Notes: generated from the sequence alone by a model not told the origin. DNA of 64,000 nucleotides from Candidatus Nitrospira nitrificans (GCF_001458775.1 NZ_CZPZ01000036.1:62001-126000); one strand, 5' to 3'. Counted from the first letter of the stretch, positions 14,969 through 24,446 are shown. Program-made: numbers and translations.

Positions 14969-16138
14969 TCAGTTCGGAACGATCCGAGACACGGTGCCGT
15001 TCCGAGTCAGGATATAGAGCTCTCCCAAGCCGTCCTGGCCGAAGCTGGTGATTGAAGAGACAGTCAGCAGCGGCCACTCCGTTTGGTCGAGAGCCGAGCC
15101 GTTATTGAAGCGGAAACTACGGACAAAGCCGGCGCAGAAATCTGCATAGAAATAGGCGCCCTGAATGACCGGTATTGCGGTTCCTCGATAGACGTAGCCT
15201 CCTGTGACCGAGCAAGCGCCGTTCTCATGCGGATACTCAAAAACCGGCAACGTGAGCCCACCGTTATTACAATCGGTGGATGGGTTAAAACAGGCCGACC
15301 CTTCCATGAGTCGCCAGCCGTAATTGAGTCCGCGTCCGGCATGGGGGCCTTGTGACACAGTGATCTCCTCTCGGGCCTCTTGGCCGACATCTCCGATATA
15401 CAGATCGGCTCCATCAAACGAAAAGCGCCAGGGATTCCGCAGTCCATAGCTCCACACCAGCTGGTCGCCTCCGCTGAGGACAAATGGATTGAGGGTTCCA
15501 CTCGTGCAGGCTGTTCCTGGGGTCGTCGGATCGATCCGGAGAAGTTTCCCCAGCCGGCTTGCGAGATTCTGGGCGTTATTGTTCGGATCCCCTGCACTTC
15601 CCCCATCTCCAACGGCCGCATAGAGACAACCATCCGGTCCGAACGCCAACATCCCTCCGTTATGGTTCGCGAAGGTTGGATGGGGAATGGAGACTAAGAT
15701 GACCTGTGAAGCTGGGTCGGCGACATTGGGGTTCGTCGACGACCGCAGAAATCGAGCGATGGTGATCGCGCCGTTGGCGTCAGTATAGTGGACGTAGAAT
15801 CGACCATTGGCGGTGTAGTTTGGGTCAAAGGCCAGCCCCAACAATCCTTGCTCACCTCCGCTGGAGATGCCGGATAAGGAAAGAAAGGTGGCGAGAACAG
15901 TTCCGGCCGCTCTATCCACTACCTTAATGGTGCCACCCTGTTCGACGACGAACAAGCGGGTCTGGTCTCCAGGGGAAGTGGCAAGGAACACCGGCGAGCT
16001 CAGATTACTTGCGACAGTTTGGAGCTTGAGGCTGGTGGAAGTCGGGGCAACGTTCCCTGTGGTATTGTCGTTCCCGCATGCAGCCAGGAGGCCTGCGAAA
16101 CACAGGCACAGAGTCATGCATATGATCGCCTGTCTCAT
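14969..16138 (-). CDS. PQQ-dependent sugar dehydrogenase family lipoprotein
   Basis: A 389-residue protein. The signal peptide ends in a lipobox, GLLAAC (Cys21), so it should be anchored in the outer or inner membrane facing the periplasm. The mature part is a six-bladed propeller of the soluble glucose/aldose dehydrogenase family: LATSPGDQTRLFVVEQGGTI, GEQGLLGLAFDP, HPTFANHNGGMLAFGPDG, LRNPWRFSFDG and GDVGQEAREE are characteristic, and the His in NHNGG matches the catalytic base of the family. PQQ would be the cofactor; no pqq genes are in the window. The ATG at 16138 has a GAAGG site upstream. Substrate unknown. Confidence 0.88.
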   Translation of the reverse strand: MRQAIICMTLCLCFAGLLAACGNDNTTGNVAPTSTSLKLQTVASNLSSPVFLATSPGDQTRLFVVEQGGTIKVVDRAAGTVLATFLSLSGISSGGEQGLLGLAFDPNYTANGRFYVHYTDANGAITIARFLRSSTNPNVADPASQVILVSIPHPTFANHNGGMLAFGPDGCLYAAVGDGGSAGDPNNNAQNLASRLGKLLRIDPTTPGTACTSGTLNPFVLSGGDQLVWSYGLRNPWRFSFDGADLYIGDVGQEAREEITVSQGPHAGRGLNYGWRLMEGSACFNPSTDCNNGGLTLPVFEYPHENGACSVTGGYVYRGTAIPVIQGAYFYADFCAGFVRSFRFNNGSALDQTEWPLLTVSSITSFGQDGLGELYILTRNGTVSRIVPN

Positions 16139-16462
16139 GGTGGCACCTTCGCCTGCTTGAAAGAGAATCTGTATCCTATCATTTCTAGCGGCGCCTTAGG
16201 ATCCCATGGACAGAGGATTGTAGAGCCCCGCCGCCCTTTCCATTCTCTAGACGGCGCCGCGGCTGTTTCTGAGCGCCGCGTATTTGGTCTTGATCCCGCC
16301 AGTCCAACTCTACTAGAATGGGCACGTTTTTCAGGTAGTTAGCTTCGAGTTCGACTCCGCACCGTCTTAGGTTTCCCCACTCATGCATGTACGTTGGATG
16401 GGTTGAAGCCACGGAGAGCCGTGTGAGACAAGGAGTGCGTTTAACCAGCAGGAGGATTTCCA
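16139..16462. other. gene-free interval upstream of hppA
   Basis: This divergent intergenic stretch of about 324 bases contains no convincing ORF. A spaced inverted pair GCGGCGCC / GGCGCCGC lies near 16188-16262. Promoters for the two divergent genes must be here, but no clear -35/-10 pair was found. An AGGAGGA site for hppA lies at 16450-16456. Confidence 0.5.
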
Positions 16463-18517
16463 GTGAGTGATTCAGCGATTATCACGTTTGCCCTCATTGC
16501 GGCCGCGGCTGGTATCGCCTATGGGCTGTACCTGGCGATGTGGGTGTTCAAGCTCGACGCCGGCAATGCGAAGATGCAGGAAATTGCGAAGGCAATCCAA
16601 GAAGGCGCCAGTGCCTACATGAATCGACAGTACAAAACCGTCGGCTATGTGGCCGCGGTGCTCTTCGTCATGCTCTGGGCCGCTGGGGCCGTTTCCGACA
16701 AGTTTGGTTTGCTGACGGCGGTCGGGTTCTTGGTCGGCGCGGGAGCTTCGTCGATTGCCGGCTATGTGGGGATGATCATTGCCGTGCGCGCCAACGTGCG
16801 GACAGCGCAAGCCGCGCACAATGGCATGAATGCCGCCTTGACCGTCGCGTTTCGAGGGGGGGCGGTGACCGGTCTGCTGCTGATCGGTCTGGGACTTTTG
16901 GCGATTACGACCTTCTATATGACCGCGCAATCGATAGCCGGCCAAGAGAAGGCGATCCACGCGCTTTTGAGTCTTGGGTTCGGAGGGAGCTTGATCTCGG
17001 TCTTCGCTCGTGTCGGCGGCGGCATCTACACCAAGGCTGCGGATGTGGGCGCAGATCTTGTCGGTAAAGTCGAAGCGGGCATTCCGGAAGACGACCCTCG
17101 CAACCCGGCGGTCATCGCCGATAACGTGGGCGACAACGTCGGTGACTGCGCCGGCATGGCGGCGGACCTGTTCGAGACCTACGCCGTGACGACGGTGGCG
17201 GCGATGGTGTTGGCGTTTACGATGTTTAAAGGAGCGACTGCTCCGATCCTGTATCCGTTGGTTTTAGGAGGCGTGACGATTTTCGCGACGATCATCGGGG
17301 TTCTCTTCGTGAAGGTGAGCCCGGGCGGGGAAGTCATGACGGCGCTCTACAAGGGGCTGTTCGTGGCCGGCGGGATCGCTGCCGTGGCATTTCTTCCGAT
17401 CACCCTCATGATCATGGGGGGGGTAGGGGGCGTCAGCGGTTTCAGTTACTACATCGCAGCATTGATGGGATTGGCGGTGACGCTGGCGCTTGTATTCATT
17501 ACCGATTATTACACGTCGAAGAACTATGAACCGGTGCAATATATCGCCAAAGCCAGTGAAACCGGCCATGCGACGAACATCATCGCGGGACTGGCGGTCG
17601 GCATGCAGGCGACGGCGGCGCCGGTGGTGGTGATCGCGGCGGCGATCCTGGCCAGCTTCTGGGTCTGCGGCGGCGCGGAGTCCGGCGGGTTATACGGCGT
17701 GGCGGTGGCGGCGGTCTCGATGCTGTCGATGGCGGGGATTGTCGTGGCGATCGATGCGTTCGGCCCAATCACGGACAATGCAGGCGGCATTGCCGAAATG
17801 TCGCATCTGGGCAAGGAAGTTCGGGACATCACCGATCCATTGGATGCGGTCGGCAATACGACCAAGGCGGTGACGAAAGGCTATGCGATTGGGTCAGCCG
17901 CCTTGGCGGCGGTGGTGTTGTTCGCGGAATATTCTCGTGAGGTCGCGGCGCACAATCCCGCGCTGGCGGCGTTCGACCTGTCCAACCCGAAAGTGTTGGT
18001 CGGCCTGTTTCTCGGCGGCATGTTGCCCTTCATCTTCGGCGCGCTTTGTATGAGGGCCGTGGGCGAAGCCGGCGGTTTGATCGTGGAAGAAGTGCGGCGG
18101 CAGTTCCGGACGATCAAGGGCATTATGGAAGGCACGGGGAAGCCGGAGTACGGCACCTGCGTTGACATCGTGACCCAGGCCGCGATTCAAAAGATGATGA
18201 TCCCGGGCTTGATCCCGGTGGCATCGCCGATCATTGTCGGCTTGGTGCTGGGCCCGCAAGCTCTCGGCGGCGTGTTGGTCGGCAGCATTGTGACCGGCCT
18301 GTTCGTCGCGATTTCAATGACGAGCGGCGGCGGGGCCTGGGACAATGCGAAGAAGTTTATCGAAGAGCAGGGATTGAAGGGCACCGACACGCATAAGGCG
18401 GCGGTGACCGGCGATACGGTCGGGGACCCGTACAAGGATACAGCGGGACCGGCGGTGAACCCGATGATCAAGGTCATCAATATCGTCGCATTGCTCATCG
18501 TGTCGTTGATCGTCTGA
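16463..18517 (+). CDS. hppA: membrane-bound proton-pumping pyrophosphatase, K+-independent type
   Basis: A 684-residue protein with about 16 membrane helices, the usual size for the family. It hydrolyses pyrophosphate and pumps protons across the inner membrane. The substrate-binding signature [20 protein letters not shown] and [19 protein letters not shown] is complete (about residues 190-235), and the C-terminal [18 protein letters not shown] repeats the metal-binding theme. The segment [10 protein letters not shown] has Lys where potassium-dependent enzymes have Ala, which places it in the K+-independent class. The GTG start at 16463 follows a strong AGGAGGA. A strong hairpin terminator follows at 18565. 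It recovers energy from PPi made in biosynthesis. Confidence 0.97.
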   Translation: MSDSAIITFALIAAAAGIAYGLYLAMWVFKLDAGNAKMQEIAKAIQEGASAYMNRQYKTVGYVAAVLFVMLWAAGAVSDKFGLLTAVGFLVGAGASSIAGYVGMIIAVRANVRTAQAAHNGMNAALTVAFRGGAVTGLLLIGLGLLAITTFYMTAQSIAGQEKAIHALLSLGFGGSLISVFARVGGGIYTKAADVGADLVGKVEAGIPEDDPRNPAVIADNVGDNVGDCAGMAADLFETYAVTTVAAMVLAFTMFKGATAPILYPLVLGGVTIFATIIGVLFVKVSPGGEVMTALYKGLFVAGGIAAVAFLPITLMIMGGVGGVSGFSYYIAALMGLAVTLALVFITDYYTSKNYEPVQYIAKASETGHATNIIAGLAVGMQATAAPVVVIAAAILASFWVCGGAESGGLYGVAVAAVSMLSMAGIVVAIDAFGPITDNAGGIAEMSHLGKEVRDITDPLDAVGNTTKAVTKGYAIGSAALAAVVLFAEYSREVAAHNPALAAFDLSNPKVLVGLFLGGMLPFIFGALCMRAVGEAGGLIVEEVRRQFRTIKGIMEGTGKPEYGTCVDIVTQAAIQKMMIPGLIPVASPIIVGLVLGPQALGGVLVGSIVTGLFVAISMTSGGGAWDNAKKFIEEQGLKGTDTHKAAVTGDTVGDPYKDTAGPAVNPMIKVINIVALLIVSLIV

Positions 18518-18564
18518 ACGAGTGCGGATGAGTGTCCGGTAACACAGGATCGAGTTGTATGATG

Positions 18565-18598
18565 AAGCGCCGTGTCCCGGCCGGGGCACGGCGCTTTT
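18565..18598 (+). terminator. rho-independent terminator after hppA
   Basis: A 16-bp stem (AAGCGCCGTGTCCCGG paired with CCGGGGCACGGCGCTT, one G-T wobble) ends in a short T run. It separates hppA from pup. Confidence 0.85.
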
Positions 18599-18614
18599 CG
18601 TTTCGCCTCGTGCC

Positions 18615-18644
18615 TTGACGGGTTTCGGTACCCTAGAGTATGGT
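18615..18644 (+). promoter_or_regulatory. candidate promoter of pup
   Basis: TTGACG (18615-18620), an 18-bp spacer, then TATGGT (18639-18644), lying between the hppA terminator and the pup start. It implies that pup has its own transcript with a leader of about 58 bases and a GGGAGGTG ribosome binding site. Confidence 0.4.
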
Positions 18645-18708
18645 GAGTTCATCAATGAGAGTTGCCGGCTGATCGCGAGAGTTTCCCTGGTCCACGGGAG
18701 GTGCTCGA

Positions 18709-18906
18709 ATGGAAAAGCAGGAACGGAAGCAAGAGCCGCGACGAGAACCGCAGGGCAAAGATGAAGTCAAAGCCAACCCGAAGGTGGTCGAGACCGGCAA
18801 AAAGCTGAAAGAGGATATCGACAAACTGGTCGATGAGATCGATGATGTGCTTGAAAAGAACGCTGAAGAATTCGTGAAGAATTATGTTCAAAAAGGAGGG
18901 CAATAG
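18709..18906 (+). CDS. pup: prokaryotic ubiquitin-like protein Pup
   Basis: A 65-residue, highly charged protein with a disordered Glu/Lys/Arg-rich N terminus and the conserved C-terminal helix and tail: LVDEIDDVLEKNAEEFVKNY followed by VQKGGQ. The core and the Gly-Gly-Gln end are diagnostic of Pup. The terminal Gln must be deamidated to Glu by Dop before PafA can link Pup to substrate lysines; the tagged proteins go to the 20S proteasome through the ARC/Mpa ATPase. The ATG at 18709 follows GGGAGGTG. It stands alone between hppA and recJ, about 41 kb from the ARC-dop pair, instead of next to dop as is usual in pup operons. Confidence 0.94.
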   Translation: MEKQERKQEPRREPQGKDEVKANPKVVETGKKLKEDIDKLVDEIDDVLEKNAEEFVKNYVQKGGQ

Positions 18907-19049
18907 CGCTCCCTCCAACTCTCCGTCGAGTCACCCTCCCATTTCCTTCACGTCCTTCGGTTTGACAAAGAAGAAGCTGCTTATTACAGTCTTCCTCGTT
19001 CTCCTGTAATCGAGAACATGCGTGGACCTAGACCATTAAGGAGATGGGG

Positions 19050-20747
19050 ATGAAGTCCAAGCTCTGGGTTTTCTCTCAAGTTGATCCCATCCAACGCGGC
19101 CTCTTATCAAAGGCCTTGTCAATTTCCTCGGCGACCGCCTCGTTGTTGCTCAATCGGGGCGTGATGAGCGTGGACCAGGCGACAGCCTGGATGTCTCCTC
19201 TCCAAACTCATGATCCGTTCTTGATTCCCGACATGGAACGGGCGGTCGACCGTCTGCATCAGGCCAGGCAACGTCGCGAAGTCGTCTGTTTTTACGGCGA
19301 TTACGATGTGGATGGCATGTCCGCCACAAGCATTTATCTGTCATTCTTTCGCGGGCTCGGCGCCGAAGTCCGTGCCTATGTTCCTCATCGTCTGCGTGAG
19401 GGATATGGACTGAACGAGAGTGCTGTTCGGACCTTGGCGAAGGAGGGCGTCTCTCTCTTAGTGACTTCCGATTGCGGGACCACGTCGCACCATGAAATCA
19501 GCCTCGCCAATCGACTGGGGATCGACGTGATCGTGACCGATCACCATCAAAGCGATATGGAGATGCCGGCTGCGTTGGCGGTGATGAATCCCCATCGGCC
19601 TGACGCTCGGTATCCGTTTCGCGGGCTCTGCTCCGGCGGCCTGGCGTACAAGGTGGCGCAGGCGTATGAGATGAAATACGGCTCCGGCTCGGTGCCGTTG
19701 GAGTCGCTCTTGGATTTGGTCGCGCTTGCCACGATCGCGGACGTGGTTCCGCTGCAAGACGAAAATCGACTCTTCGTTCGAGAAGGACTGGCCCATCTTT
19801 CGCGCGGCGCCCGCTGCGGCCTACGGGCTTTGAAGCAGGTTGCGGGCATTAGCCGTGAATGCACGGCGGAGACCATCGCGTTCAAACTCGGGCCTCGACT
19901 CAATGCCGCAGGGCGCTTGGATGAAGCGATCAAAGGGGTCAGACTTCTGACGACGGAGTCTGAAGGGGAAGCCCAAGAGTTGGCTGAAGAGCTTGAGCAG
20001 TTGAACCGAGCCCGCCGTGAGCTTGAGGCTGATATTTTGGAGCAAGCGGTAGCTCAGGCGGAGTCACGGGAGCTGCAGGGAGGGATCGTGTTGTACGCCC
20101 GAGGATGGCATCTCGGGGTCGTCGGTATCGTCGCGGCCCGCATCATGGAACGCTTTCATCGTCCGGCGGTCGTGATCGCCGTGAATGAAGACGGCATCGG
20201 GAAGGGATCGGCTCGGACTGTGCCGGGGTTCGACCTCTATCAAGCGTTGGCCGGTTGCCGAGATCTCCTCATGGCGTTCGGGGGCCATCCCAGCGCGGCG
20301 GGGGTCACGATCCAGGAGGGCCGGTTGCCGGAATTTGCCGAGCGCTTTTCCGCAACTGCGGAGGCGTGGATTCGGAATACCCACAGCGTTCCCATGCTGC
20401 ATCTGGATTCTGAACTGCGCTTGGCCGAGGTCACGCTCCAGCTGATTCGTGAAATCGGGACGCTCCATCCGTTCGGCGCGGGGAATCCCGAGCCGACGTT
20501 CGCCGTCCGAGGGCTGAACGTTCTCAATGCGCGCGTGGTCGGAGAGAAACATTTGAAGATGACCGTCCGGCAGGGTGGATCTCTGCCGTTTGATAGTATT
20601 GGATTTGGGATGAAATCTTTGGAAGATCATGGCTTGTCTCTGAAGACGCCCATTGACGTCGCCTTCACGCCGGAACTGAATCATTGGAACGGCCAGGATC
20701 GGATTCAGTTGCGTATCCGAGACATACGAGCGGCAGGGTGCGAATAG
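19050..20747 (+). CDS. recJ: single-stranded-DNA-specific exonuclease RecJ
   Basis: A 565-residue DHH-superfamily nuclease that degrades single-stranded DNA 5' to 3' in recombination and mismatch repair. The DHH phosphoesterase motifs are visible: FYGDYDVDGMSA (about residue 85), SDCGTTSHHE and VTDHHQ (about 166), and later the DHHA1 motif GGHPSAAGVTI. The OB-fold region follows to the C terminus. The ATG at 19050 is preferred over 19044 because AAGGAG lies seven bases upstream of it. It is followed three bases later by the relA/spoT gene, so the two are co-transcribed. Confidence 0.95.
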   Translation: MKSKLWVFSQVDPIQRGLLSKALSISSATASLLLNRGVMSVDQATAWMSPLQTHDPFLIPDMERAVDRLHQARQRREVVCFYGDYDVDGMSATSIYLSFFRGLGAEVRAYVPHRLREGYGLNESAVRTLAKEGVSLLVTSDCGTTSHHEISLANRLGIDVIVTDHHQSDMEMPAALAVMNPHRPDARYPFRGLCSGGLAYKVAQAYEMKYGSGSVPLESLLDLVALATIADVVPLQDENRLFVREGLAHLSRGARCGLRALKQVAGISRECTAETIAFKLGPRLNAAGRLDEAIKGVRLLTTESEGEAQELAEELEQLNRARRELEADILEQAVAQAESRELQGGIVLYARGWHLGVVGIVAARIMERFHRPAVVIAVNEDGIGKGSARTVPGFDLYQALAGCRDLLMAFGGHPSAAGVTIQEGRLPEFAERFSATAEAWIRNTHSVPMLHLDSELRLAEVTLQLIREIGTLHPFGAGNPEPTFAVRGLNVLNARVVGEKHLKMTVRQGGSLPFDSIGFGMKSLEDHGLSLKTPIDVAFTPELNHWNGQDRIQLRIRDIRAAGCE

Positions 20748-20750
20748 CCG

Positions 20751-22931
20751 ATGATGTATGAAACGGTGACGGATATCGATCAGTTGCTGGAGCGCCTGCA
20801 AGCCTATCAGCCCGACGCCGATCTCGGCATGGTGCGAAAGGCGTATGCGTTTTCAGCGAAGGCGCATGAAGGACAGACGCGTCGCTCCGGAGAACCCTAT
20901 GTGAAGCATCCCGTCGCCGTGGCCGGCGTCTTGACCTCGCTGAAAACCGACGTGACGGCGATCGTGGCGGGGCTTCTGCACGATACGCTGGAAGATACGG
21001 TGGCCACGGCGGATGAGCTTCAGCGGGAATTCGGCAAAGAAGTCGTCCATCTCGTCGACGGCGTGACGAAGATCGGGAAAATCACGTTTCGCAGTTCTGA
21101 GGAAAAACAGGCGGAGAACTTCCGCAAAATGGTGCTCTCGATGGCGGATGATATTCGCGTCGTGATCATCAAACTGGCGGATCGGCTCCATAATATGCGA
21201 ACGCTTGAGCACCTCAAGGAAAGCAAGCGGCTGGAAATCGCGCAAGAGACGTTGGAGATCTATGCGCCTTTGGCCAACCGTATCGGAATCGGATGGGTGA
21301 AGAACGAGCTTGAAGATTTGTGCCTGAAGCACCTCAAGCCGGATGCCTACGAAACCCTGCGCGTGTCCGTGGCGAAACGCGACGAAGATCGGCAACAGTA
21401 CATCCAGGAGGTGCAAGCTCTCGTTGAGAAGGCGCTCGCGGAGAACGGGTTGGCCGGAGCCGTGTACGGCAGGCCGAAACACCTGTACGGCATCTATCAA
21501 AAGATAAAGAAGCAGTCGATCTCGTTCGGGGAGGTCTACGATCTCACCGCCTTGCGGATCATTACCGATACGAAGATGAACTGTTACGCGCTGCTGGGGG
21601 TCATCCATTCGTTGTGGCGACCGCTGCCGGGCCGTTTCAAGGATTACATCGCGATCCCGAAATCGAACCTCTATCAATCCCTCCATACGACCGTGGTCGG
21701 GCCGAAGGGCGAGCACGTCGAATTCCAGATCCGCACGGAAGAAATGCACCGCGTGGCCGAGTACGGAATCGCGGCGCATTGGAAGTATAAAGAACAAGGG
21801 AAGGTGGACGATAAAGACAGCAAGGCCTTCGGATGGCTGAGACAGTTCATCGAATGGCAGAAGGATCTGCCGGATAATCGTCAATTCATGGATTCCGTGA
21901 AACTCGAGTTGTTTCACGACGTGGTCTATGTCTTTACCCCGAAGGGAATCGTCAAAGAGCTGCCGAAAGGCGCCACGCCGGTAGATTTTGCGTATGCCAT
22001 TCACACGGAAGTCGGTGATCATTGCGTCGGCGCAAAGGTCAATGGGAAGATCGTTCCGCTGAGGCATGAGGTGACGAGCGGGGACACCATCGAAATTCTG
22101 ACGTCCTCCAACCAGACTCCGCACCGGGATTGGCTCAAGTTCGTGCGGACCTCACGGGCCAAAACCAAGATTAAGCATTGGATCAAGATAGAGGAACAGA
22201 AGCGGAGCCTGGAAATCGGTTGGCGCTTGCTCGAAGCCGAGATTCGTCGGCATGGGTTGCCCCCCTCGCAGGTCTTCAAGTCGGATGCGCTGCTCGATAT
22301 CGCCAAACAGGAGGGCTACGCCACGGTTGACGAGTTGGCCGCGGCGGTGGGATTCGGCCACGTCGCGACAGCTCAAGTCGTCGGACGATTGGTGGCTCCG
22401 ACATCGGCGGGAACTTCCGTTCAACCCGACCCGGTCAGCGTTCCCAAAGTCGTCGGTGCGAGAGGGGCGGAGCCGGGCGTTCAAGTCAAGGGTGGTCGCG
22501 ATCTATTGATGCAACTGTCGCGATGCTGCAACCCCGTTCCCGGCGACAAGATCTTGGGGTACATCACGCGCGGAAGAGGCCTCACGATCCATTCAGTCGA
22601 TTGTCCGAATCTCGAAGCCTTGGACTACGATCGAGAACGTCTGGTGGACGTGGAGTGGGATACCGCAACGTCCAGTCAACACGCGGTCAAAATCGCGGTC
22701 ATCGCGGAGGATAAGACGGGAGTGCTGGCGAATGTGTCATCGGCTATCGCTGAATGTGAGGCGAATATCAGTCGCGCCGAGATTATCACCAGAGAAGATC
22801 GGAAGGCCGAGTTGGATTTCGTGGTCGAGATTGCCGACACGAGTCATCTCAACCGAGTGCTGAAAGCCGTTGAACGGGTGAAGGGTGTCATTACGGCCAG
22901 GCGACTGAGGTCTTGGCGCGAAAAATCATGA
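20751..22931 (+). CDS. relA: bifunctional (p)ppGpp synthetase/hydrolase (RelA/SpoT homologue)
   Basis: A 726-residue protein with the full long-RSH order: HD hydrolase domain (about 30-170, with HP and HDTLEDT at 77-83), synthetase domain (about 220-340, with GRPKHLYGIYQKI, RFKDYIAIPKSNLYQSLHT and the EFQIRTEEMH segment), TGS domain (about 390-450, FTPKGIVKELPKGATPVDFA), a helical region with the CCNPVPGD zinc-finger-like motif, and a C-terminal ACT domain. Intact HD and RFKD motifs indicate both hydrolysis and synthesis, with the stringent response in one enzyme. It starts three bases after the recJ stop codon. Confidence 0.96.
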   Translation: MMYETVTDIDQLLERLQAYQPDADLGMVRKAYAFSAKAHEGQTRRSGEPYVKHPVAVAGVLTSLKTDVTAIVAGLLHDTLEDTVATADELQREFGKEVVHLVDGVTKIGKITFRSSEEKQAENFRKMVLSMADDIRVVIIKLADRLHNMRTLEHLKESKRLEIAQETLEIYAPLANRIGIGWVKNELEDLCLKHLKPDAYETLRVSVAKRDEDRQQYIQEVQALVEKALAENGLAGAVYGRPKHLYGIYQKIKKQSISFGEVYDLTALRIITDTKMNCYALLGVIHSLWRPLPGRFKDYIAIPKSNLYQSLHTTVVGPKGEHVEFQIRTEEMHRVAEYGIAAHWKYKEQGKVDDKDSKAFGWLRQFIEWQKDLPDNRQFMDSVKLELFHDVVYVFTPKGIVKELPKGATPVDFAYAIHTEVGDHCVGAKVNGKIVPLRHEVTSGDTIEILTSSNQTPHRDWLKFVRTSRAKTKIKHWIKIEEQKRSLEIGWRLLEAEIRRHGLPPSQVFKSDALLDIAKQEGYATVDELAAAVGFGHVATAQVVGRLVAPTSAGTSVQPDPVSVPKVVGARGAEPGVQVKGGRDLLMQLSRCCNPVPGDKILGYITRGRGLTIHSVDCPNLEALDYDRERLVDVEWDTATSSQHAVKIAVIAEDKTGVLANVSSAIAECEANISRAEIITREDRKAELDFVVEIADTSHLNRVLKAVERVKGVITARRLRSWREKS

Positions 22932-22955
22932 TCGATGGTGTTGCCGAGGCAGACG

Positions 22956-23432
22956 TCAAGGCTGGCCGAACTGCAGTTTCGATCCTTTTTCGATCTTGTA
23001 CCCATCGACCGTCCCGCCCGCAATTTCGAGGACGTACATCGCATCGTCACTGTGCGGGCGATACTGAGGACAAGAATCATCGCTCTTCGTGCAAATCGGG
23101 ACATTCCGTTCGATATGCGTCACCCGTTGTTTGCCGTCGATCCAAATGAGATCGAGCGCGATCTTGGTATTCTTCATCCAAAATGACCAGGCCTGCGGTT
23201 GGCTGAAGAAAAAGAGCATTCCGTGGTCCTTCTTGAGGTGGTCCCGGTACATGAGTCCGACGGAACGTTTGAGGGGTGTGTCGGCGATTTCGGCCTTGAT
23301 GGTGGCACCGGAAGGAGTTTGAATCGACGCAAATTCAGCTCCGGCGGCTCTGGCCACCCGTATATCATCGGCTAGTAATCCCCCTGTGATCACGGCGGAG
23401 AGAGCAAGCCAGGTAGAGAATCGCCGGCGCAT
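22956..23432 (-). CDS. exported DUF192 family protein
   Basis: A 158-residue protein, with the ATG at 23432 chosen since it directly precedes a signal peptide (RRRFSTWLALSAVITGG, ending near ARAAG). A longer frame to 23576 adds a non-conserved tail and overlaps the divergent gene at 23575. The DUF192 core is clear: TPLKRSVGLMYRDHLKKDHG, MLFFFSQPQAWSFWMKNT, LDLIWIDGKQRVTHIERNV and YVLEIAGGTVDGYKI. The family is widespread and periplasmic in Gram-negatives, with no defined biochemical role. It converges on relA, 25 bases apart. Confidence 0.85.
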   Translation of the reverse strand: MRRRFSTWLALSAVITGGLLADDIRVARAAGAEFASIQTPSGATIKAEIADTPLKRSVGLMYRDHLKKDHGMLFFFSQPQAWSFWMKNTKIALDLIWIDGKQRVTHIERNVPICTKSDDSCPQYRPHSDDAMYVLEIAGGTVDGYKIEKGSKLQFGQP

Positions 23433-23574
23433 CGGCGTATCGTAATGATCGGTTCCCTCGCAGTCAAGAAGGCTATGTGCTTGAACTGTCGGCGAAAGGG
23501 TATTTGGTTTCCGTAATCTTGCAATCTTCTCATCGCTTGTGCCATCCTCGCCTGGGGCTGACTGAGAGGAACCC

Positions 23575-23760
23575 ATGCAAGAAAAGCGTCGAGTGCTTTA
23601 TAAAAAAGGCGTGTTCGTCTGTCCTACCTGCCGGCAGTCTTACGTGCAGGAAAAGTGGATTGAGGAGTGGCGAATCCGGTGCCACCGCTGTACCTACCGT
23701 GGAACGTTGACGGAAGTGTCGGTTGAAGAGCATATGGAAGAAGAGACGTTTCGGCATTAA
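23575..23760 (+). CDS. small zinc-ribbon protein
   Basis: A 61-residue protein with two CXXC pairs, CPTC near residue 16 and CHRC near residue 36, spaced as in a rubredoxin-like zinc ribbon. The ATG at 23575 follows GAGAGGAACCC. Rich in charged and aromatic residues, no signal peptide. It may bind nucleic acid or protein; no specific family is recognised. It lies 59 bases upstream of the flavodoxin-like gene in the same direction. Confidence 0.75.
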   Translation: MQEKRRVLYKKGVFVCPTCRQSYVQEKWIEEWRIRCHRCTYRGTLTEVSVEEHMEEETFRH

Positions 23761-23787
23761 AGCCGCTCGCTTCTCTTCCATCCACCT

Positions 23788-23822
23788 CGTAACCTCGTAA
23801 CATCGTGTCATCGCGCCTCATG
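23788..23822. repeat. short CCTCGTAA-type tandem repeat
   Basis: CCTCGTAACCTCGTAACATC then GTGTCATCGCGCCTCATG: a two-copy CCTCGTAA repeat that runs into the start region of the next gene. It is of the same general kind as the other short intergenic repeats in this window. Confidence 0.4.
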
Positions 23823-24446
23823 CAGATCTCGCTCCTTGGTGAATCACGGCATTTCCTGGCCGTCGCTTTCATATTGGTCGCTCTTTGCACTGGCTGCGTG
23901 TCGCGGTCTTGGGCCGACGAAGCCTCGCTCTCGATCAAGGTTCTCGTCACCTACCACTCACTTTCGGGAAACACCGAGCGCATGGCGGAAGCCGTGGTGG
24001 CCGGAGCCAAATCCGCTCTAGGCACGCAGGTCGTCCTGAAGCGCGTCGCGCAGGTAACCGCAGAGGATCTGTTGTCCGCCGACGCAGTCGTCGTCGGGTC
24101 ACCTGTCTATTGGTCGAACATGTCAGGAGAGGTAAAGACCTTCTTCGATAACTGGCAGTTCAAGTTCGGCGTCTTTCCCGAATTCAAGATGAAAAACAAG
24201 GTTGGGGCGGCCTTCGCCACGGGCGGGCAAATTTCGAGCGGGAAAGAGGTCACGATGTTGACCATCCTCGCCGCGATGCTGGGCAATCAGATGATTGTGG
24301 TGAGCGGCGGTGGAGCTTTTGGAGCGTCGGCCACAACCGAGGGTGAAAGTCCGGGAATCGATGATCAAGAGCTCGTTGATGCCAGAGCGTTAGGCCGGCG
24401 GGTAGCTGAAGTAACGAAGCTGATCAGGGTCGGGTCTTCGCGTTGA
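23820..24446 (+). CDS. flavodoxin-like protein with lipoprotein signal
   Basis: A 208-residue protein. The N terminus carries a hydrophobic segment ending LVALCTGC, a lipobox, so it is predicted to be exported and lipidated. The mature part is a flavodoxin fold of the WrbA/NADPH-quinone oxidoreductase group: VTYHSLSGNTERMAEAV for the FMN phosphate loop, VVGSPVYWSNMSGEVKTFFD and ATGGQISSGKEVT. Flavodoxins of this type are normally cytoplasmic, so an exported, lipid-anchored one is unusual. The ATG at 23820 is chosen; a GTG at 23805 is also in frame. A periplasmic quinone or metal reductase role is only a guess. Confidence 0.78.
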   Translation: MQISLLGESRHFLAVAFILVALCTGCVSRSWADEASLSIKVLVTYHSLSGNTERMAEAVVAGAKSALGTQVVLKRVAQVTAEDLLSADAVVVGSPVYWSNMSGEVKTFFDNWQFKFGVFPEFKMKNKVGAAFATGGQISSGKEVTMLTILAAMLGNQMIVVSGGGAFGASATTEGESPGIDDQELVDARALGRRVAEVTKLIRVGSSR

